Below, piece after piece: positions 58,962 through 64,000 of a stretch of DNA of 64,000 nt. The translations under genes and the position numbers were made by a program. Position 1 is the stretch's first letter, and every line of letters begins with the position of its first letter. The DNA is from Ascidia mentula (lineage: Eukaryota; Chordata; Ascidiacea; Phlebobranchia; Ascidiidae), in the NCBI GenBank assembly GCA_947561715.1, contig OX387203.1, positions 15,996,001-16,060,000 on the forward strand. The letters run 5' to 3'. The notes under the pieces were generated by a model that saw nothing but the letters and a program-made list of their open reading frames with translations, was not told the DNA's origin and ran no database searches.

Positions 58962-59318
58962 TTATTCAGCCTTGACAAATTGGCGATACTCCACATTTGC
59001 GTTGTACGCCTTCGATTCAGACAACCATTTCCACACCAATGCACCAGCCACGATGATAACAATGGCAACAACCAATCCCAACACAACAATTGCAAAGGAT
59101 CCAGTAGCGGTTATCTCCACTGTAAACAGAGATCCAAAAAGGAATTTCGCTGCCATCTCTTCTACTTCTGGAAGAAACTTTTCCAAATCCATTATGTCAG
59201 TTTTGTGTTTTCCGCTTATATTCACTGAAAAACAAACAATATGATCATACTTTTTGGTCCAAGAATTTGCATCAAAATCTAACACAGCCTTTCCCAATAA
59301 GTTACACGGTATAGCTAT
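58962..59318 (-). CDS. Small single-pass membrane protein, unknown family (minus copy)
   Basis: The last exon has a stop at 58962-58964 and an open frame back to an AG acceptor at 59319 (about 118 codons); an alternative acceptor at 59225 aligns with the exon start of the plus-strand paralogue at 62854. The protein ends with KHKTDIMDLEKFLPEVEEMA, a membrane-proximal VEITATGSFA, a strong transmembrane segment (VVLGLVVAIVIIVAGALVWKW) and a short cytoplasmic tail ending YRQFVKAE. The upstream part IAIPCNLLGKAVLDFDANSW resembles exon 1 of the paralogue. It looks like a type I-like single-pass protein. I do not know the family, and a signal peptide exon has not been placed. Confidence 0.55.
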   Translation of the reverse strand: MAIPCNLLGKAVLDFDANSWTKKYDHIVCFSVNISGKHKTDIMDLEKFLPEVEEMAAKFLFGSLFTVEITATGSFAIVVLGLVVAIVIIVAGALVWKWLSESKAYNANVEYRQFVKAE

Positions 59319-59617
59319 CTGTGAGAATAGAGTGACACCACGTCGTTTCCTCGTGTAAATCCATCACAGCAAAGAATTTATAACAAATGCGACGATATAT
59401 GATACACCGTCATATTGTTTGGGGAAAAAAGAGTTTCCTGATTACGAACGTAAGAATCGATGTACGGAAAGCACCCTAATCAAAAGTGTTGTCATTCCGC
59501 CACGTCGGAACAAAACGTTTAACGCTGGAGACAGTTTGAATCAGCGTTTCTCAACTGTCATCAACGCACCCTAGGCATTATCATTTTTTTGTATGTTAAT
59601 AGTGGGCACCGGTGAGG
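59319..59617 (-). promoter_or_regulatory. Conserved upstream region of the small membrane-protein genes
   Basis: On the minus strand, about 59,505-59,335 matches the plus-strand region about 62,563-62,720 (shared words: GTACGGAAAG, AACAATATGAC, CACGAGGAAA) and partly 61,790-61,870. The order and spacing are kept upstream of each gene copy, so this is probably promoter or 5' leader sequence. A fourth copy of its distal part is at about 58,690-58,735. Confidence 0.4.
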
Positions 59618-59863
59618 TTAAACCACTTTGCCTCGCACATGTCCAAGTACCGAAAATGTAGTTGTTCTACAAATATTACACAAAAAACAATCCGCAAGGT
59701 TCGGTTGATTTGCAAAAGTAGATTTGTGCTTTAGCAGAGCTACGTTGTCGTAAACTTTGTCAATTGAAAAGCTCTTCCACTTTGCTCTGTGGCCACGCCA
59801 TCTGACGGCAAAACAGTTTTTAGTTTGGCCCACGTATTTATTTCCACACAACTTATATTCCAT
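59618..59863 (-). pseudogene. Penelope-like GIY-YIG endonuclease fragment
   Basis: The minus strand reads KYVGQTKNCFAVRWRGHRAK then WKSFSIDKVYDNVALLKH, the YVGQT, R..GHR and following helix of the GIY-YIG fold as found in Penelope-like elements. The N-terminal GIY strand and the C-terminal tail are missing or out of frame. It belongs to the same group as the fragments at 18.3, 42-43 and 54-55 kb. Confidence 0.65.
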
Positions 59864-60017
59864 AATTCTGGCAACTTAACTTTTGTTGGAGTTTTTTTGT
59901 GCTGGTTGGGAGCGAAATATAATACATTGCTGGACATGTCTTTCCCACTACCATAGCAGCCACATAAACTGCAATGCCCACAAGGGCCAGAACTACTGCG
60001 AACAGTAGTTTGATCAT
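59853..60017 (-). CDS. Small hydrophobic open frame (54 aa), signal-peptide-like
   Basis: An ATG at 60017-60015 starts MIKLLFAVVLALVGIAVYVA, an excellent signal peptide or membrane anchor, followed by AMVVGKTCPAMYYISLPT and a stop at 59855-59853. It lies upstream, on the same strand, of the small membrane-protein exon at 59318-58962, so it could be that gene's first exon, but the Penelope fragment lies between. I cannot show a splice junction joining them. It might also be a separate short gene. Confidence 0.35.
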   Translation of the reverse strand: MIKLLFAVVLALVGIAVYVAAMVVGKTCPAMYYISLPTSTKKLQQKLSCQNYGI

Positions 60018-60759
60018 CTGATAGCGCAATTTGTTAAATTATTGCACTATGTGATATACATCGCATATATATCTTGTACATATTCATACATGTGTTGTTG
60101 ACGCATCAATCTGTGACGTAACAGAGTCACTTGTAAAGCATTCAAGGTTCATTGTTTATGATTCATTCTATGTTTGAGTGGCTTATGTGTGGACGTGTTA
60201 TGTTGGCATTAAAAGTTGACTTCGCAATTTACCCGCGACAATAGAAAACCTATTAGACAGGCATTAAAAAGACGTAACACTATTCTTCAGTTTTCTTTCT
60301 TTTTCTGTGAGCTTGAGCTCTTTTGGAAACCAGGGGCGGCATGATGAGCACACCACCAAGTTTAGCAAGCTCGCTATTGGCGCAAAACCTTGCTAACGCA
60401 ACTTTTGGTATGACGTGCCGCGTTCTCGCTAAACAATTCTCGTTCGCTAACAAACAAGGATCAGACCACTCGCTAAACTAATTTTTGTCGAAAAACTGCA
60501 TACGGCAGCATAGTTTGCAATTATTAGTTATAAAAAAATAACCAAGTATTCATGGGATATGTTAGACTTGGGGTTAATAGTTTAATTTTGCTTGCCTGAT
60601 CAGTATGTTGTAATATTTTTGTATGTTTTAAAATAAAATTTGCAAACGCTATAAAATAAAAGATATTTACCAGCAAAACAATATATTTTATTATCGCCCA
60701 ACAAGATACAGCATTAATGCGCATCCCGAAGATCCCTTTGTCATCGATCGCCAAGGAGA
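60018..60759. other. Intergenic, nothing recognised
   Basis: AT-rich with no supported gene. The minus frame at 60524-60754 is hydrophobic but of low complexity. Confidence 0.45.
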
Positions 60760-61137
60760 GGTGGAAGCTTCAATCCCGGGCGGAAACGTGAGTCGGTCTA
60801 CTCGCTCCTCCAAGAAATGCTCCACAACGGGAAAGTGATCTTTTACACCTCTAACGAGGTACAAGCTAAACGTTTAGCTGAACTAATCACCGACTCCGAG
60901 AAGGCGGTCTAAGCGATTGCGTGGACTAATGACGAGGAGCGGTGGTGATGTTTACGTAGCACCTAAACTTAAACAACAACCAATACAGGCACCGTTTGTT
61001 ATGCTCCAGTGTCAGGTGGCTGGGGAGTGTTTGATGAATATATAATCAGCAACGGGAAGCGAGCATTCAACCTGAAGAGATCTGTCCTGATGGAACATTC
61101 CATCCCTAGGGAGTTGAAGCTTGGGCAATCCCTTTAG
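60760..61137 (+). other. GC-richer coding-like segments, unidentified
   Basis: Two open stretches look translated: one ending at about 60,912 (RKRESVYSLLQEMLHNGK, then VIFYTSNEVQAKRLAELITD) and one at 60985-61137 (YAPVSGGWGVFDEYIISNGK, then RAFNLKRSVLMEHSIPRELK). Codon third positions are richer in G and C than in the surroundings. They are in different frames and separated by about 70 bp with stops. They are probably a decayed foreign or transposon gene; I do not recognise the family. Confidence 0.35.
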
Positions 61138-61956
61138 AGCCCCAGGGGTCACAAGTGACCCCATGACTTTAAAGACCCATACAAGAAAGGTTTCTGCTTT
61201 TTCAATTCTTTTTTTTCCTTTAAAGCCCAGAGTTCCCCCTTTGCCCTGATCTACATAAAATTTAAAGCCGGTAGATGTCGCTATAGCAATTATTTAATTA
61301 ACCTTAAGATAAATCAGTAAAACACACAATTTAACCCTTCCAAACAGTAAATCAATCGACACACTAAACGTTGCCCTCTGCTTTAAAATCTTAAACGTGC
61401 ATTTTTTCTCAATTTGACTTGCACATTTTCACAAACTGTTGATTTTTTATCAAGTTTCTACTTTTTAGTAGTTGAACAAAATGTTACGCTTAATAATGCC
61501 TAAACATGTGTATGAGTAGAAACTTGGCAATACAGAATTCATCGCTTGTATTTTACGCACGATAGCAATAAACAGCAACACCCACGCACAACTACGTCGT
61601 TTGTGACGCACAAACCAGGTTTTACAATCAGGTTGCGGGTGGGGTGTTAGTGTCGTATCCATAAAGTCACATCAGACAGCAGCCATCTGTCTGCAGCTCA
61701 CAGAAATCGTATTATTGGCTCCACTTTGATTACATATACATGTTTTATTAATTTTACGCAAATAACTTTCCGGTCGACATTGCAGCAGTATAACACCACT
61801 TTTAACTAATCACATTCCGTCGCATTCTTCTCATAAAATCAGTGCTGTGATTGATTCACACGAGGAAATTGAAAAGTTTTCTGCTTGAAGCGCAGGCTGA
61901 CTTGGTGTCAGATTGTATTGTGACTGACCTAAGTGTGGTCTCGGTAAGGCGAAAAA
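61138..61956 (+). promoter_or_regulatory. Intergenic and upstream region of the plus-strand membrane-protein gene
   Basis: Nothing is recognised until about 61,790, where words shared with the other copies appear (ACACCACTTTTAACTAATCAC, then CACACGAGGAAA at about 61,857 and GACTTGGTGTCA at about 61,899). These are presumably the promoter or 5' leader of the gene starting at 61957. Confidence 0.35.
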
Positions 61957-63107
61957 ATGTACAGATATCAAACTTATGAATACGACAAGAAAGGACTAAC
62001 GCTTTCCAAAAACGCAGCCATCCCGATGTTTTGCGTAAAGTTACTCGATCCCAACTCAGTTACAAAAGAAGATCCTACAGTTTGCCTTTTTCGCACACCA
62101 TGCCGACAGCAAACCACTTGGTTTTCGAATCCGACGGCGATTGTTTTGGACCAGAATGCTTGTATGCTTATACGAAACATGTACATGGCCAGTGAGCAAA
62201 TATATTTCCGGGTCGTGATTCAATTTTTTGGGGGCGCTTTTGAGACCTTGGCAGCAAAGATATATATAATACATATATACATATATGTGTCTGAGGATTT
62301 TGGTGAAATGTTTGCCAAAATCAACACTAAATTCGCTCTTCTAGGATCATGACAGTTAACCTTACAATGCCCTACTGAATGTGGTTTACGGGCACAGAAT
62401 TCTTTCGCGATTTTATGATGAACAGAACATGTTGACAAGCCAATGTCCACTTCACGTAATTAAAAAAATGCAAACTGGCGACAGAGAAACATTTTTAAAC
62501 CTCCAACGTCTTTTCACTGATGTTTGACACCAGCGCAAATAACTGTTCCTGTCGACATTCCAGAATGACACCACTTTTGAATAGGGTACTTTCCGTACAA
62601 CGATTCATTTGTTCTTTTGTCAGGAAACTTTTGGTTTTTCCACCGAACAATATGACTGTGTATCACATCTCGTCGCACTATTGTTGTAAAGTTTGTGATG
62701 CGTACACGAGGAAATGAGTTCTGCTTCAAGCCCAGTCCGACTTGGTGTCACTGTAGGCGAATAAATGTGCAGAAATCAGACGTATGACTACGAAAAAATG
62801 TTCGATTGAACTTTGTCAGAAAACAATTTTGAGAGTGTTTTTTGTTGTTTCAGTGAATTTTAACGCCAACCACAAAACTGATATGGAGTTTTTACGTCCA
62901 GAAGCGAATCAGCTGGCAGCGAGGTACATCCGTGAGGACCAAAAATATACAGTGGAGATAACCGCAACAGGAACCTTTGCAGTAGTTACAACGGGAATGG
63001 TTGTTGCCATTATGATCGTCGTGGGTGGAGCTTTGGTGTGGAAATGGTTGGATCAAAAACAGAAATACAACGCTAAAATGGATTATCGCCAATTTATAAA
63101 GGAATAA
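61957..63107 (+). CDS. Small single-pass membrane protein, unknown family (plus copy, 2 exons)
   Basis: Model: exon 1 61957-62191 (ATG start MYRYQTYEYDKKGLTLSKN; donor GTGAGC, phase 1) and exon 2 62854-63107 (acceptor TTGTTTCAG; stop at 63105-63107), total 489 nt, 162 aa. Exon 2 encodes NANHKTDMEFLRPEANQLAA, a VEITATGTFA segment, the transmembrane helix VVTTGMVVAIMIVVGGALVW and a tail YRQFIKE. This closely matches the minus-strand gene at 58962-59318. The intron contains a second, degenerate copy of the upstream region and of exon 1 (62,563-62,800; its exon 1 copy stops after about 14 codons). No signal peptide is seen in exon 1. Function unknown. Confidence 0.55.
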
Positions 63108-63620
63108 TTCGTCCTTGTAAAAACTAAAATAAATGACTTTTGTGTTCTCCTTTTATGCATGATGTACAGTTGTAGTTTTTAATGATTAGTGTAGAGGACT
63201 AACGCTTTCCATTACGTTGTCAACATTCGGTGGATTGGTAACAAAAATCGAAACAAACTTTTTGGGTAAGAATGTTTCTTCTAGAAACGTTGAAAATTAA
63301 CCTTACTTTTTTTTGTCAAGATAATGGGCTGCTGTCAATCAGATAAGATAATAGCTTTCGTCGTGGTAATTTTGAACCGACTTTCATCTTAGTTTAAATA
63401 CATGTGCATACTTCCTCGACTAACTCAGTCTACGTCTAATTTAACCATGCTCTGCTTGTAACGTAACTTGGCGTTTTGATTCGATATACTCTTCAATATA
63501 ATGTAATCTGTTTTTTGCGCTATTTTCGATTGCTTTTGGCGGGAGAATAAACTATGTTATGTTTTGAAAGGGTTGTTGGTTGAATTAACTTGCATGTATA
63601 CTAAGGCCTATCACAGACAT
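63108..63620. other. Intergenic, nothing recognised
   Basis: A short word at about 63,195-63,215 (GGACTAACGCTTTCC) repeats part of exon 1 at about 61,991-62,010, a further trace of local duplication. Nothing else is seen. Confidence 0.45.
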
Positions 63621-63710
63621 CCTAAAGAAACACCACATTTTCCGTCGATTTATCGACGACATGATTTGGATAGTCACAGACTCAGCGGCAAACCGCTCGC
63701 CACGCACGTA
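63620..63710 (+). pseudogene. Possible Penelope-like reverse transcriptase fragment (FIDD motif)
   Basis: An open stretch reads KKHHIFRRFIDDMIWIVTD before a stop at about 63,710. The R(F/Y)IDD word with flanking hydrophobics matches motif C of Penelope-like and related reverse transcriptases (RYIDD). The fragment is short, and the open frame at 63564-63953 is in a different frame, so the call is tentative. The window ends 290 bp further on. Confidence 0.35.
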
Positions 63711-64000
63711 ACATTTAGAAAGATGTGCTTAACTGATGTAATCAATAAGGTCGGATTTATCGACGTTCTGCACATCGCACTAGTCGAATTTGCCCGAAAT
63801 GGCCCAACGATAACGTGGAAACTCCGTTACTACCAAAATTTATACTTTTTTTACGAGGGAAGAAAAAAAGCTGCAACCCAGGACGATGATAACATACAGA
63901 AGACCAGAAACGTTGAGAAGCACACTGGCCAATTACTGGAAGGTTGCCTATAGCAGCGGTGAAGTACCTATGACTGGCAGGTCACAGTGCAGTCGCTGCT

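Overview
The window is AT-rich animal nuclear DNA: GT-AG introns of tens to a few hundred bases, dispersed retroelements of metazoan type (a CR1/Jockey-like LINE, Ty3/gypsy, GIY-YIG Penelope-like, hAT, PIF/Harbinger MITEs), a NACHT-LRR receptor gene, and secreted EGF/FN3 proteins built from symmetrical phase-1 exons. This fits an invertebrate deuterostome, most likely an ascidian tunicate of Ciona type. That assignment is an inference from style, not from a diagnostic marker.

Layout. 1-3.3 kb: no recognisable gene. 3.35-5.7 kb: an intronless FLVCR/SLC49-like transporter (+), flanked by coding-like minus-strand scraps. 6.29-7.94 kb: a TA-flanked inverted-repeat DNA transposon whose left arm holds a greatly expanded 22-bp minisatellite. 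11.2-18.05 kb: a nine-exon NACHT-LRR (NLR) gene with a His-rich octapeptide-repeat N-terminus; its introns carry a PIF/Harbinger MITE and a hAT remnant. 18.3 kb: tail of a Penelope-like endonuclease. 21.9-24.0 kb: two tandem TPR-type helical exons. 24.6-29.0 kb: an almost complete LINE (-) with ORF1 and ORF2, disabled by one frameshift and one stop. 30.8-33.6 kb: a decayed gypsy element split by a Ulp1-like protease pseudogene.

34.3-56.6 kb is the main accessory locus: a tandem array of a secreted gene with the order signal peptide, three repeats of [calcium-binding EGF, Cys-rich EGF-like, FN3], a Thr/Pro-rich linker and a short charged C-terminus. Copies A (35,955-41,003) and B (43,995-48,160) are intact models of 613 aa, each with 14 exons that splice in frame. 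Copy C has lost its first exons and copy D is only a stub; a further decayed fragment lies upstream of A. C and D share one 5' deletion junction, yet the body of C is almost identical to A (two mismatches seen by eye in about 2 kb). This indicates gene conversion or very recent unequal exchange. A foldback tRNA-derived SINE with a 14-bp target duplication and a Penelope-derived block sit in A and C but not in B, and they help order the duplications.

56.6-63.1 kb: an inverted cluster of a small single-pass membrane protein family (one minus copy, one plus copy, plus leftover exons and upstream regions), mixed with gypsy and Penelope fragments. The window ends in a possible Penelope reverse transcriptase fragment.

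No genes look operonic or functionally linked across the window. The shared theme is tandem duplication, conversion and transposon insertion acting on receptor-like and secreted modular genes.
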